NCBI GenBank assembly: GCA_963750395.1
Contig: CAVVQM010000007.1
Span: 558,001-622,000, forward strand
Direction of reading: 5' to 3'
Source: JADJPO01 sp963750395
GTDB lineage: Bacteria; Actinomycetota; Actinomycetes; Actinomycetales; Kineosporiaceae
DNA length: 64,000 bases
Below, piece by piece: positions 43,156 to 54,222 of the stretch; positions within the stretch are counted from its first letter, which is position 1, and every line of letters begins with the position of its first letter. The position numbers were made by a program, and so were the translations under genes. The notes under the pieces are model-generated. The model searched no databases and was not told the origin of the DNA. It saw only the letters and a program-made list of their open reading frames with translations.

Positions 43156-45151
43156 CTCTCTCCTCGAACACCGCCGTGAAGGACGACGCGCAACCGTCGC
43201 CTGTCGCGCCCGTCGTGCCCCCGACGCGTCCGGGCGCCGAACGATCCGTCCCGGAACCCCGACAGCGGTGGGAGCGGCCGGCTCTCCTGGCCCTCCTGCT
43301 CGTCACCGGCGCGCTCTACCTGTGGGACCTGTCCGCCTCCGGCTGGGCGAACTCCTACTACTCCGCGGCCGTCCAGGCGGGTTCGCAGAGCTGGACGGCG
43401 TTCTTCTTCGGTGCGTCGGACGCCGCGGCGTCGATCACCGTCGACAAGCCGCCGGCCTCGCTGTGGGTGATGGGCCTGTCGGTGCGGATCTTCGGACTCA
43501 ACTCCTGGGCGATGCTGGTGCCGCAGGCACTCATGGGTGTGGCCACCGTCGGCGTCGTGTACGCCTCGGTGCGTCGCTACTTCAGCGCCCAGGCCGGTCT
43601 GCTCGCCGGTGCCGTCGTGGCGCTGACGCCGGTCGCCGCCCTGATGTTCCGATTCAACAACCCCGACGCGCTCCTCGTGCTGCTGCTGACCCTTGCGGTG
43701 TATGTGACGCTGCGGGCGGTCGAGGACGGACGCACCCGGTGGCTGGTGCTCGCCGGGGCGCTGGTCGGGCTGGGCTTCCTCACCAAACAGCTCCAGGCAT
43801 TCCTCGTCCTGCCCGGCATCGCAGCGGTCTACCTCTCGCCGCACCGGTCTCGATCTGGCGGCGTCTGCGCGACGGCCTGCTCGCGGTCGCCGCGATGATC
43901 GCCTCCGCCGGATGGTGGGTCGCCGTCGTCGAGCTCACCCCGGCGTCGGCCCGTCCCTACATCGGGGGCTCGACGACCAACTCCTTCCTCGAGCTGACCT
44001 TCGGGTACAACGGGCTCGGCCGGATCTTCGGCCGCACGACGAGCACGACCACCACCGGCGGGGCCGCCGGCGGGCCGACGGGCGGCACGGGCGGCACGGG
44101 CGGCAGCATGTTCTCGTCGAACGTCGGCGTGCTACGGATGTTCACCGGTGACCTCGGTGGGCACGTCTCGTGGCTCATCCCCGCGGCGTTGATCCTCGGG
44201 CTCGCCGGCCTGTGGATCGTGGGCCGGGTCGCGCGCACCGACGTGCGGCGGGCCGCCCTGCTCCTGTGGGGCGCAACCCTCGTCGTCACGGGCCTGACGT
44301 TCTCCCTGATGGACGGCACCTTCCACCAGTACTACACCGTGGCCCTCGCCCCCTCGATCGGAGCCCTCGTCGGCATCGGAGGATGGCTGCTGTGGACGCG
44401 TCGCGCCGAGCGGTGGGCGCTCCCGGCGCTCGCCGCGGTCTCGCTGGCCACCACGGGCTGGGCCTGGATCGTCCTGGCCCGCTCCCCGGAGTGGAACCCC
44501 TGGCTGCGCTGGGTGGTCCTGGCCGTCGGTCTGCTCGCCGCGGCCGGCCTGCTTCTGGGCCGCCGGCTCGGGTCGACAATGCTCCGGGCGGGGGTGACGC
44601 TCGCCATCATCGCGGCGCTCGCGGGCCCGACCTCGTGGACGGCGCAGACCGTGCTCACACCGCACACCGGTGGTGCCGTCACAACAGGTCCTGCCGTCGA
44701 GGGCAGCACGTCCGGTGGTCCGGGTGGCACCACTGGTCAGGGCACTCCCCCCGGCGCGAGCGATACCTCGACCGTCAGCGACGCCGTCATCGCCCTCCTC
44801 GTCGAGGACGCCGACTCCTTCACCTGGGTCGCGGCGACGACGGGCGCCGAGAACGCCGCGAGCTACCAGCTTCCGACCGAGAAGTCGGTCATGCCGATCG
44901 GCGGCTTCAACGGGGGCGACCCCTCACCGACGCTGGAGCAGTTCCAGACCTACGTCGCCGACGGGCAGATCCACTACTACATCGCCAGCGACGCCGGCGA
45001 CGGTGGTGGTGGTGGTGGCGGCGGGGGTCCGGCCGGTGGCGGCGGGAGCGAAGGCTCCTCCTCGTCGATCTCCACCTGGGTCAGTGAGAACTTCACCGCC
45101 CAGACGGTCGACGACGTCACGGTGTACGACCTCACGGCGCCGATCGACTGA
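43152..45151 (+). pseudogene. GT39-like membrane mannosyltransferase, one frame change
   Basis: The first 230 residues have the PMT-type features WANSYYSAAVQAGSQSWTAF, DKPPASLWVMGLSVRIFGLN, and VVALTPVAALMFRFNNPDAL. Near 43840 the frame must change by one base (a single missing base explains it), after which VSIWRRLRDGLLAVAAMIAS, TTNSFLELTFGYNGLGRIFG, HVSWLIPAALILGLAGLWIV and a glycine-rich C-terminal region follow. The ending STWVSENFTAQTVDDVTVYD is typical of actinobacterial ArnT-like proteins. It uses polyprenyl-phosphate sugar made by the upstream gene. One indel in an otherwise perfect gene may be a sequencing error. Confidence 0.8.
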
Positions 45152-45199
45152 CGTAGGACGGTGAGGGGCGTCGTCCCAGTGCTGCACCAGAGCGAACAA

Positions 45200-45548
45200 T
45201 CAGTCCCCCGTCCTGCGGTCCCGCAGGACGGGGACGATGAACCACGTGCCCAGGGATATCAGGACGACGGCGCCGGCGGCGGTGATCGCCGCTACCCGCC
45301 CGACGACGATGGATCATCATCCGGAGCAGGATCGTGGCCAGAGCTGCCTTCGAAACCAGCGCCAGATAGAACATCCTCTGTTGCTCGGTGAGTTGGTCGA
45401 ATCGTGACTGGAACGGCACGGTCAGTAAGAACCCACTCAGGATCTGGACCCCGGTCTGTGTGACGCGCAGCTCCTGCATCAGCTCGTCCCAGTTTCGGTC
45501 GTAGCGCTCCGAATCGGTCTCGCGTCGATCCTTGTGCATGACCCTCAT
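45200..45548 (-). pseudogene. DUF6328-like membrane protein, shortened and frame-shifted
   Basis: From an ATG at 45548 (or 45539) the frame gives ERYDRNWDELMQELRVTQTG, VQILSGFLLTVPFQSRFDQL, TEQQRMFYLALVSKAALATI, as in DUF6328. Near 45300 the sense moves to another frame, VAAITAAGAVVLISLGTWFI, ending at 45200. The middle segment between the two helices appears to be missing. The 3' end forms a strong hairpin. Confidence 0.6.
45206..45233. terminator. Bidirectional hairpin terminator
   Basis: CCCCGTCCTGCGG (45206-45218) and its perfect complement (45221-45233) enclose a 2-base loop. It is at the meeting point of the mannosyltransferase (+) and DUF6328 (-) genes and lies inside the 3' end of the latter. 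Confidence 0.75.
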
Positions 45549-45680
45549 CCCTCCGTGCCGAGGTCTGTTGAGGTTTGGGATCAGAGTGCGCCGGAGGAGC
45601 AGCCCAGCGGAAGGCCCAGCCCCCGCGGCTCCTCCCGAAACGCCACCCCACTGCATCGCGCAGGCGTCGGCGACCCGGGT

Positions 45681-46358
45681 CTACGGCCGACGGCTGCGAG
45701 CCGCTCGCGCCGCGAGCCATCGCCGCGCCGGTGCAGCCAGGACGAGGACGATCAGGCCGTAGTACCCGAAGCCGGGGATGGCCAGCCCGGCGACGAGCGC
45801 GACCGCGAACAGGCCCGTGACGACGACCGACAACCGCAGCGTCTCGGGGTGGGGTGGGTTGTCCGGCTCCCACAGGGCCGGCTGCCGGGCGACCATCAGA
45901 TGGGTCGCGAGGGCCACGATGCAGGTCAGCAGCATCGTCCCGATGTAGAGCAGCACCTGGAGCCGGTCCGTCGGCAGGGCGCCGACCATCGCCGTCGGGA
46001 CCGGCAGCCACACGATGGTGAGCATCCACGCGACGTTGAGCCGCGTGAGCATGGGCGACGGAACGGCCAGATGGTCGTACAGCCGGTGATGGGACAACCA
46101 GAAGGACGCGATGATGACGAAGCTGAGCAGGAAGGTGAGGAGCCGGCCGAGGTTGTCGTGGAGGAACTGGATCGTCGTCAGGTCGTCGGCGGCCGCCTCG
46201 GGCACACGCTCCAGCAGCGGCAGGATCAGCAGGGTCATGGCGATGGCCACGACCGCGTCGGTGAACGCCTTGAGCCGGTCCGTGGACCTCACGGCATCGC
46301 CCCGAGGCGGCTCGCGGTCCCTGCTCGTCGGCTCCGCCGAGGTCTCCCCGCCTGCCAT
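45681..46358 (-). CDS. TMEM175-family potassium channel protein
   Basis: The 225-residue protein has about six helices and the family-defining segment RLKAFTDAVVAIAMTLLILP (helix 1 with F-T/S-D), followed by LTFLLSFVIIASFWLSHHRL and LNVAWMLTIVWLPVPTAMVG. Bacterial TMEM175 proteins form potassium-permeable tetramers. Only one repeat is present, as expected in bacteria. The ATG at 46358 precedes a charged cytoplasmic N-terminus of about 27 residues. It is transcribed with the CPBP gene (52-bp gap). Confidence 0.85.
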   Translation of the reverse strand: MAGGETSAEPTSRDREPPRGDAVRSTDRLKAFTDAVVAIAMTLLILPLLERVPEAAADDLTTIQFLHDNLGRLLTFLLSFVIIASFWLSHHRLYDHLAVPSPMLTRLNVAWMLTIVWLPVPTAMVGALPTDRLQVLLYIGTMLLTCIVALATHLMVARQPALWEPDNPPHPETLRLSVVVTGLFAVALVAGLAIPGFGYYGLIVLVLAAPARRWLAARAARSRRP

Positions 46359-46410
46359 GCCGGTCAGGCTAGCGCCGCGCCGCGCCGCTCATGGGACTGG
46401 CCGGCGGCCA

Positions 46411-47205
46411 TCAGGCGTCGCTCACGTCGTCGGACAGACCCCGAAGGCACCACAGCCCCCAGAGGAGCAGCAGGGTGTCGTGGCCCACGAGGAACCCCCA
46501 CAGCACCCCGCCATGCAACGCAGTGATCTTGAACATGAGATCCGCGAGGGCGTGGATCCCCGCCAGGGCCCACACGGCCCCGGTTCGCCACCGCAGGACC
46601 CCCAGGGCGATGCCGCCGCAGAAGGACCCGAACGCCTGGGCCAAAGACACCGCGAGCGGCTGGCCGAAGGCGACGTTGGTCAGATGGGACAGCCCGAAGA
46701 AGGCAGCGCCGATGACCACCGATCGGCGCAACCCCAGGCCTCGCAGGATGTCGAGGATGATTCCCCGGTGCCAGACCTCCTCGAAGATCCCCGTGGCGAC
46801 ATAGCCCGTTACGAAGATGGTCAGCGTGCCGACGGCCGGGAAGGAGAAGCCGGCGACAACAGGGGCGACGGCGAGCACCAGCGGGACACCGAGCAAGGCG
46901 ATGTGCCGCCACGTGGCCGGTCCACGGGTCGAGGTCCGCCGCCACCCGCGGGTGCGCGCGACGACGGCGAGCGCCGCGACCATGACGACCAGGACCGCAA
47001 CGAGGCGCCGAACGTACTCATCCGTCCCGGGCGCCGCGGCGTCGAGTCCCACGCCCACCGCGACGCTGACCAGGGCTGCTGCCGCCGCGAGCCCGAACGC
47101 CACCCACACTGGATGGCGAAAGCGCCGCGACCAACTGTCGACAACGGGGTCCGCCAGGTCGGACGAACCGACCCCGGGTACCTCCGAGGGCGGAGTGGCG
47201 GTCAT
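46411..47205 (-). CDS. CPBP-family intramembrane glutamic endopeptidase
   Basis: The 264-residue protein has about seven helices and the abortive-infection/CPBP motifs: FEEVWHRG (E142, E143, R147), FFGLSHLTNV with a conserved His, and a third motif ALAGIHALADLMF. These form the metal-free protease active site inside the membrane. The ATG at 47205 has AGGAG 6 nt upstream; a GTG one codon earlier is equivalent. CPBP proteins process membrane-anchored substrates or immunity-related peptides; the substrate here is unknown. It is 216 bp upstream of and divergent from the Wadjet operon. Confidence 0.85.
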   Translation of the reverse strand: MTATPPSEVPGVGSSDLADPVVDSWSRRFRHPVWVAFGLAAAAALVSVAVGVGLDAAAPGTDEYVRRLVAVLVVMVAALAVVARTRGWRRTSTRGPATWRHIALLGVPLVLAVAPVVAGFSFPAVGTLTIFVTGYVATGIFEEVWHRGIILDILRGLGLRRSVVIGAAFFGLSHLTNVAFGQPLAVSLAQAFGSFCGGIALGVLRWRTGAVWALAGIHALADLMFKITALHGGVLWGFLVGHDTLLLLWGLWCLRGLSDDVSDA

Positions 47206-47420
47206 CACGGGCTCCTAGAAGTACTGGCGGCGACGAGAACTGGTGTCACGTCGGCCGGAACCGCCGCGAATCATACCCGGACGGTAGAGGCGGATCCAGC
47301 TCCTGTCTGGCAGCGGTCCGCCTCTAGAGAATCGGGCCGCGGGTGCCGGGGCCGGGCGTCGTCACCGATGTCGGTGGTATCCCCTACCCTTCGAACTGGT
47401 CGGCGGGAGGGAGCAGAATC

Positions 47421-48884
47421 GTGGACTTTGACCAGATTGAGGCGCTTCGCCGTCGCCAGCCTGCGTGGCGCCTACTGCGGTCCGACAACGCCGCACTGGT
47501 GATCAGCTTCCTGGGGCAGGTCTTCGTGGCCGAGAACACCCGTTCCATCCCATTCGCCGAGCTCGCTTCACGGCTGGACGACGTGCTTCAGGACCTCAAC
47601 GCACGGCTTGGTGAGGACACATTTCCGCGGACGGCGGAGGCCTACCTCGACGCCTGGGCACATCCGGAGGCCGGCTGGCTGCGCAAGTATTATCCGATCG
47701 GGGGTCAGGTCGCCCACGTCGACGCGACCGCCGATCTACAGCGAGCCCACTCGTGGGTGGTCTCCCTGCAGCCTCGTGACTTCGTCGGCACGGAGTCACG
47801 GCTCGGCGTCGCGTTGCAGCTACTGGAGGAAATGGCCCTCGGCTCGCAGGCCGATCCGCAGGTACGGATGCGAGACCTCGAACGCCGTCGAGCCGAACTG
47901 GACCGACAGATCGAACGGGTCCGACGGGGGGAGGTCGACGTCCTCGACGCCACCTCGCTGCGAGACCGGTACCAGCAGTTCTGCGCGACGGCCCGAGGAC
48001 TGCTCGCGGACTTCCGGGAGGTGGAGGAGAACTTCCGCTCCCTCGACCGCGAGCTGCGTGAGCGGGTGACCTCCTGGGGTGGGTCCAAGGGCGAACTGTT
48101 GGACGACGTCCTCGGGGACCGGGCGTTGATCACGGACTCCGATCAGGGTCGCTCGTTCCACGCCTTCTACGACTTCCTGCTCTCCCCTTCCCGGCAGGAG
48201 CGGTTCGAGGATCTGCTGGGGCAGGTTCAGGCCATGGCAGCGCTCACCTTCCCCGATCCCCACGTCGCGCGGATCCACCACGACTGGCTCGATGCCGGGG
48301 AACGCACCCAGGCCACGGTGCGGTTGCTCTCGGAACAGCTGCGCCGCTTCCTCGACGACCGGGCCTGGCTGGAGAACCGCCGCGTCGGCGATCTCCTGCG
48401 GAGCATCGAGAGCACGGCTCTGGCTCTGCGCGCACACGGCCCGATCGACCTGCACATGGAGCTGGACGACGTCCGCCCGCAGCTGCGGCTGCCTACCGAG
48501 CGGCCCCTGTACGCCGTCCGAGAACGGGGGCAGCTCGACAGTTCCTCGGTCGAGGTCGGTCACGCCGACACCGACACCGCCCTGCTGTTCGACCAGGTGT
48601 ATGTCGATCACCTACCGCTGGCCCGTGAGGTGCGCCGCACGCTCCAGGCGCGCAGCCAGGCGACCCTCGGCGAGGTGCTCGACAGCCGGCCTCTCGAACT
48701 CGGTCTTGCCGAACTGGTCTCGTACCTGGCCCTGGACGACCCGGGGTTCGAGGTCGTGTTCGACGAGGCCGCACGCCAGTCCGTCACCTGGTCGGACGGG
48801 GACGGCCAGGAGCACCGAGCCACCGTGCCGGTGGTCACCTACCTGCGAGCCGGCTCGGGCAGCGCACCGGAGCCACTCCGATGA
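47421..48884 (+). CDS. jetA: Wadjet subunit JetA (DUF3375, MksF-like)
   Basis: The protein (about 487 residues) starts VDFDQIEALRRRQPAWRLLR, with the DUF3375 features LARLTEEEI-like helices, AYLDAWAHPEAGWLRKYYPI, then a long helical part (MRDLERRRAELDRQIERVRR) and FHAFYDFLLSPSRQERFEDL. JetA is the kleisin of the SMC-like complex that cleaves or restricts small circular plasmids. GGGAGG lies 10 nt before the GTG. All four jet genes follow in order with 4-bp overlaps for the first three. This gene is intact. Confidence 0.93.
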   Translation: MDFDQIEALRRRQPAWRLLRSDNAALVISFLGQVFVAENTRSIPFAELASRLDDVLQDLNARLGEDTFPRTAEAYLDAWAHPEAGWLRKYYPIGGQVAHVDATADLQRAHSWVVSLQPRDFVGTESRLGVALQLLEEMALGSQADPQVRMRDLERRRAELDRQIERVRRGEVDVLDATSLRDRYQQFCATARGLLADFREVEENFRSLDRELRERVTSWGGSKGELLDDVLGDRALITDSDQGRSFHAFYDFLLSPSRQERFEDLLGQVQAMAALTFPDPHVARIHHDWLDAGERTQATVRLLSEQLRRFLDDRAWLENRRVGDLLRSIESTALALRAHGPIDLHMELDDVRPQLRLPTERPLYAVRERGQLDSSSVEVGHADTDTALLFDQVYVDHLPLAREVRRTLQARSQATLGEVLDSRPLELGLAELVSYLALDDPGFEVVFDEAARQSVTWSDGDGQEHRATVPVVTYLRAGSGSAPEPLR

Positions 48885-49528
48885 GCGCGGGGACGCCGGC
48901 CCAGTCCGAGCTCGATCTGCCGTTCGTCGTCACCCAGCTGATGAAGGGCGTGGTGTACGAGGACACCCATCCGAAGGCCTGGCGCCATCTGCTCCAGCTG
49001 CAACCGCAGGTCCGCGACTATGTCTCGGTGATGGGGCTCGTCGTCGTGGTCGACGAGGCAGAGGGCTTCGCGTTCCTGCGCTCGCGCCCCGAGGAGGCGG
49101 ACGACGAGGACGACGAGCGTTCGGGAGCGCAGCGGTTGGTGGCCCGCCGTTCCCTGACCTTCGCCGTGAGCCTGACGCTCGCCCTGTTGCGCAAGCGGCT
49201 TGCCGAGTTCGATGCCTCGGACGGCGGCGCGCGCTGCGTCGTGTCCCGCGAGGAGATCGCCGAGAGCCTGCGGGTCTTCATCCCGGAGACGTCCAACGAG
49301 GCTCGGCTGGTGGACCAGGTCGACACGCTGATCACCAAGATCGTGGATCTCGGCTACCTGCGACGGGTACGCGAGGAGACCGACCGCTACGAGATCCGCC
49401 GCATCCTCAAGGCGTTCGTGGACGCGCAGTGGCTGGCCCGGTTCGACGAGGAACTCGCCCGATACGCCGCCATCGGTCGGTGCGACGGTCAGGCGGAGGA
49501 CGACCAGGTCCCTGAGGAGCGAGCATGA
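48881..49528 (+). CDS. jetB: Wadjet subunit JetB (DUF4194, MksE-like)
   Basis: The 215-residue protein has DUF4194 features: FVVTQLMKGVVYEDTHPKAW, LLQLQPQVRDYVSVMGLVVV, EAEGFAFLRSR, and a winged-helix part LVARRSLTFAVSLTLALLRK with ISRDEIAE-like text and IVDLGYLRRVREETDRYEIR. JetB is the KITE subunit that binds the kleisin JetA. ATGA overlaps link it to jetA and jetC. Length and reading frame are normal. Confidence 0.93.
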   Translation: MSAGTPAQSELDLPFVVTQLMKGVVYEDTHPKAWRHLLQLQPQVRDYVSVMGLVVVVDEAEGFAFLRSRPEEADDEDDERSGAQRLVARRSLTFAVSLTLALLRKRLAEFDASDGGARCVVSREEIAESLRVFIPETSNEARLVDQVDTLITKIVDLGYLRRVREETDRYEIRRILKAFVDAQWLARFDEELARYAAIGRCDGQAEDDQVPEERA

Positions 49529-52500
49529 CCCTGTTCAGTGCCATCGACGTCGCCTCGCCGCAGGGGAACGCGCCGCTCGGCTATCGGCTGCACGGGCTCG
49601 AGGTCTACAACTGGGGCACCTTCGACGGGCGGATCTGGTCCTTCCCCGTCGAAGGATGTACCGCCCTGCTCACCGGAGACATCGGTTCCGGCAAATCCAC
49701 GCTGGTGGACGCCATCACGACGCTGCTGCTGCCGGCGCACCGCGTCTCCTACAACAAGGCCGCCGGCGGCACGACCCGCGAACGCGACCTGCGCTCCTAC
49801 GTCCGCGGCTACTACCGCAGCGAGCGCAACGAGGCCACCGGTTCGACCCGTCCGGTCGCGCTGCGTCCCGGAGCGACGACCTATTCGGTCATCCTCGGCG
49901 TCTTCCGCAACGTCGGCCTGGACGCGACCGTCACGCTGGCGCAGGTGTTCTCCACCAGCGGCGGCCAGGGGCAGCCCGACCGGTTCTTCGCCGTCGCGCA
50001 GGAGGAGCTGTCGATCGCCGAGCACTTCGCCGAGTTCGGCGGCGACCTGGGCGCGCTGAGGCGCCGGCTCCGCCAGCGCGGAGCGCAACTGCACGACACC
50101 TTCCCGCCCTACGGCAAGGCCTACCGGCGGGCGATGAGCATCGAGTCCGAGCAGGCCATGGAGCTGTTCCATCAGACGGTGTCGATGAAGTCGGTCGCCG
50201 ACCTGAACGACTTCGTGCGCAGCCACATGTTGGAGCCGTTCGACGCCGCCGTCTGGATCGACCGGCTGGTCGGCCACTTCGAGGACCTCACGCGCGCCCA
50301 CGACGCCGTCCTGACCGCCCGCCGGCAGGTGGAGCAGCTCGACCCGCTGCTGCGGGATGCTCGACGGCACGAGTCGCTGGGCGAGCAGGCCGCGTTGCTG
50401 ACCGACGAACAGGCGCACCTGGCGTACTTCGTCGCGGCGCGCAAGGAGGCACTCCTGCAGGCGGACCTCGCCGCCGTGCGCGATCGGGTCAGCCTCCGCG
50501 CACGAACTCGTGACCCGGCTGGCCGGCCGGGCCAAGGACCTGGCGGCCCGCCGGGACGCCCTGATCGAGGAGCGGGCGGGCGCCGGCGGTGATCGGATCG
50601 GGGAGATCGGTCGACAGCTCGAGGCGGCCGTGAGTCGAGCGTGATCGCCGGCGGTCGGCGGCTGAGATGGTGGCGCAGCTGTTGGCCGACGTCGGGCTGC
50701 CCGAGGCATCCTCCGAGGAGCAGTTCCGGGCCGCCCTGGACTCGGCGGCGCAGGCCACGGTGCGGCTCGGCCGGGAGCAGGACGACGCCCAGCAGGTGGT
50801 CGACCGGGTGGGCCACGAGAAGGCACAGGTACAGGCGGAGAGCGACGAACTCAACGCCGAGCTGCTCAGTCTGCGATCGCGACGCAACAACCTGCCGCGC
50901 GAGAACCTGGGCCTGCGCGGGAACCTGTGCGCCGAGCTGGGCATCGACGCCGAGGAGCTCCCGTTCGCCGGCGAGCTGATCCAGGTCCGGCCGGACGAGG
51001 TCGCCTGGGAGGGAGCGGCGGAACGGGTGCTGCGTGCCTTCGGGATCTCGCTGCTGGTGCCGGAGGAGCACTACCGTGCGGTCTCGGACTGGATCGATGG
51101 CCGCCACCTCGGCATGCGCCTGGTGTACTTCAGGGTGCCTCATCGCGTCGTGAGCCGACCGGCACCGCACCCGGGCTCGGGCGAGCTGCTGCACACCAAG
51201 CTCCAGCTCCATCAGGACTCCCCCATGTACGACTGGCTGGAGCATGAGCTCCTGCACCGCGCCGGACTGGTCTGCGCGACCACCCTGGAGGAGTTCCGCC
51301 GCGCAGACAGGGCGGTGTCCCAGGCCGGTCAGATCAAGGACCGGCAGCGGCACGAGAAGAACGATCGACACCGGATCGACGACCGCAGTCGGTACGTGCT
51401 CGGCTGGAGCAACAAGGCCAAGATCGATGTACTCCTGGCACGGGCGACGACCGTCACCGCCACCCTGCAGCGACTGGACGACGAGGCGAAGGCGGCCCGC
51501 GAGCGGCAGGCGGCGCTGCAGCGACGCGAGGCCACCTTGACGATGCTTGCCCACCACCGCTCCTGGGAGGACATCGACTGGCAGTCGACGGTCGGCGTGA
51601 TCACCAGCCTGGAGTCGGAGCGCCGGCGGGTGGAGTCCTCATCCGGGGAGCTGGCCCGGATCGCACAGACCCTGCGCGAGGTGGAGGCCGACCAGGCAGG
51701 AGCTCGGCGGTGAGCAGCACCGGCTCAGCGAGGAACTCGGCGGCCTTCGCGAGGCCGAAGCAGGCCCTGATGAACCGGATCCGGGCCTGCGTGGAAACAC
51801 TGGACGGCCATCCGTCCCCCGGGCAGGCCACAGGTGATCGCTTGGTGGCACGGGCCGATTCCGCACCACCCGCCACACCAGAGGGCTGGGACCGATGGGA
51901 ACGTGCCACCCGCGGCGCGTTGGATGCCGAGCGCGAGTCCCTCCGGTCCCGCCAGGTCACCCTCGGCTCCCAGGTGCAGCGGGCCATGATCCGATTCCGT
52001 CAGGACTTCCCGGCGCAGACCGCCGAGATGGACGCCGCGGTCGAGGCGGTCCAGGAGTACCGGGCGCTCCACGCCCGCCTGGTGCAGGACGACCTGCCCC
52101 GGTTCGAGGCCGAGTTCAAGGCCTACCTGAACACCAACACCATCCGAGACATCGCCGGGTTCCAGGCGGAGCTCAACAAACAGCTGTCGCTGATCCGCGA
52201 GCGCATCGCCACGATCAACGACTCGCTGGTCGGCATCGACTACAACCCCGGCCGCTACATCCGGCTGGAGACCGAGCGCACGCCGTCCATGGAGGTGCGC
52301 CAGTTCCAGGCCGACCTGCGCGCCTGCACCGAGGGAGCTCTCGGGGGTGACCGTGACGAGCGGTACTCGGAGACCAAGTTCCTCCAGGTCAAGGCCATCA
52401 TCGAACGGTTCCGCGGGCGGACGGGACAGACGGACGCCGACCGGGCATGGACCAGCAGGGTCACCGACGTGCGCAACTGGTACGTGTTCATCGCCTCCGA

Positions 52501-52933
52501 GCGCCGCCGCGAGGACGACGTCGAGCACGAGAGCTACTCCGACTCCGGCGGGAAGTCCGGTGGCCAGAAGGAGAAGCTCGCCTACACGATCCTCGCCGCG
52601 TCGCTGGCGTACCAGTTCAAACTGGACTGGGGCGTGGAGCGGTCGAAGGCGTTCCGGTTCGTGGTGATCGACGAGGCGTTCGGTCGGGGCTCGGACGAGT
52701 CCACCCGTTTCGGCCTGGCCCTGTTCGCGCGGCTCGGACTGCAACTGGTCATCGTGACGCCGCTGCAGAAGATCCACGTGATCGAGCCCTATGTGGAGCG
52801 GGTGGGTTTCGTCGACAACCGCACCGGCAGCTACTCGCAGCTGCAGACCCTCACGATCGAGGAGTTCCGCAACCGCAACGCCGAGCATCACCGACTCGCC
52901 GCCGCTGCCCGGTTCGTGCAGCTGGAGAGCTGA
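49525..52933 (+). pseudogene. jetC: Wadjet SMC-like ATPase JetC, broken by about four frame changes
   Basis: The parts are all there: Walker A CTALLTGDIGSGKSTLVDAI, HRVSYNKAAGGTTRERDLRS, a long coiled coil, the hinge region, the signature SGGKSGGQKEKLAYTILAAS and Walker B FRFVVIDEAFGRGSDE. But the sense changes frame near 50498, 50636, 51695 and 51765, each step being the same direction (one extra base or two missing). No other stops or substitutions of key residues are seen. Full length would be about 1,130 residues, normal for JetC. It is either inactive or the sequence has local errors in its coiled-coil part. Confidence 0.85.
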
Positions 52934-52939
52934 TCAGCG

Positions 52940-54128
52940 GTGCCCGATGCAGGTCATGCCCGTTGGCGCGGAGTGGATCCGGCCGCCGCCGTCGATGTGC
53001 TGCGGGCCCGGTGGGCAAAGGGTGACTATCTCCGCGACCTCTCAACGGGGGTTGCGTGGAAGGCGGTCGCCGTGCCGCTCCGCCCGCCCAGCGCACGAAA
53101 GGTCGGTGAGGACCTCGGCGCCGTCACCGCCTGGGTCGAGAAGTGGCGCCGGGCGCGGGGATTCCGGGTCGAGACCGCCCGAGTCGGCGGCAGACTCGTC
53201 GGCTCCAACGAGCTCCCGGTTCGAGCCTGGGTGGACGAGCAAGGAGACGTTGTGGAAACTCCTCGGCGTTGATGAGGACGTCGCCCGCTTCCTCGATCTG
53301 CATACGCTGAGTCTCGAGCGGCGACCCGAGGTTGCGGGGTGGCTGGTGACACACCCGATGGCCGGTCTGCGACTGGCGCCGATCTGGACGCGACTGCTCG
53401 ACGTGGTCGACTGGATGATCGATCACGCCGGGCCCGAGGTGTACCTGCGTCAGATCGACGTTCCCGGTGTGGACACCAAGTTCGTGGAGCGCTACCGCAG
53501 CGAGCTGGGCGAGTTGCTGGACGTCGTCCTCGCGGCCGAACGGGTGGACGTCACGCACCCGCGGAGCCGGTTCGTGGAGCGCTATCGACTGGCCCGCAAG
53601 CCGTCCTACGTCCGAATGCGCCGTCTGGACGGATCACCGCTGCTCGATGGCGGGGGCCCTGCGGAACTGGCACTGCGCGTCGCCGATGTGTCGGCGATGC
53701 CACTCGAGTGCGCCGGCGTCGTCGTCGTGGAGAACGAGGTCACCTACCTCGCCCTGCCCCAGGTGGCGGGCACGGTGGCCGTCCTGGGCGAGGGCTACGC
53801 CGTGACCCGGCTCGCCCCGGTCACCTGGCTCCGCGACCGGTCGATGTTCTACTGGGGGGACATCGACACCCACGGCCTGCTCATGCTCGACAGGATGCGC
53901 GCACACTTCCCGGACGTGCGCTCGATGCTGATGGACCACGACGCCCTGCTCGCCCACGAACCGCACTGGGACACCGAGCCGGTGCAGGCCACCGCCTCAC
54001 CCCGACACCTCGCCACTGACGAGGCGACCCTCTACCGGGACCTGATGGAGAACCGGTTCGGCACCCAGGTCCGACTGGAGCAGGAGCGCATCCGGTTCTC
54101 GGCCGTCGAGAGCGCGCTGCGCGGATGA
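52940..54128 (+). pseudogene. jetD: Wadjet nuclease JetD (DUF3322-DUF2220, Toprim-like), one frame change
   Basis: The N-terminal domain (VLRARWAKGDYLRDLSTGVA, AVTAWVEKWRRARGFRVETA) is in the frame from GTG 52940. Near 53250 the frame shifts and TLWKLLGVDEDVARFLDLHT, LLDVVDWMIDHAGPEVYLRQ and the Toprim region follow: the acidic VVVVENEVTYLALP and WGDIDTHGLLMLDRMRAHFP with DxD. JetD is the topoisomerase-VI-like nuclease that cuts DNA held by JetABC. One indel separates the halves, so as read it is a split gene. Confidence 0.85.
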
Positions 54129-54222
54129 GTGCCGCCAGAGCATCGGTTCGCGGTCGATGGCGAGCTCCCTGCGGCACGCTGTCGAAGCGCGACCATGGTC
54201 CGGCACCTGCCGCGTGATGCCC

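Noticed and set aside
47209..47420. Gene or regulatory element between the CPBP gene and jetA
   Set aside because: Nothing beyond the ribosome-binding sites could be supported; no repeat or convincing promoter was seen.
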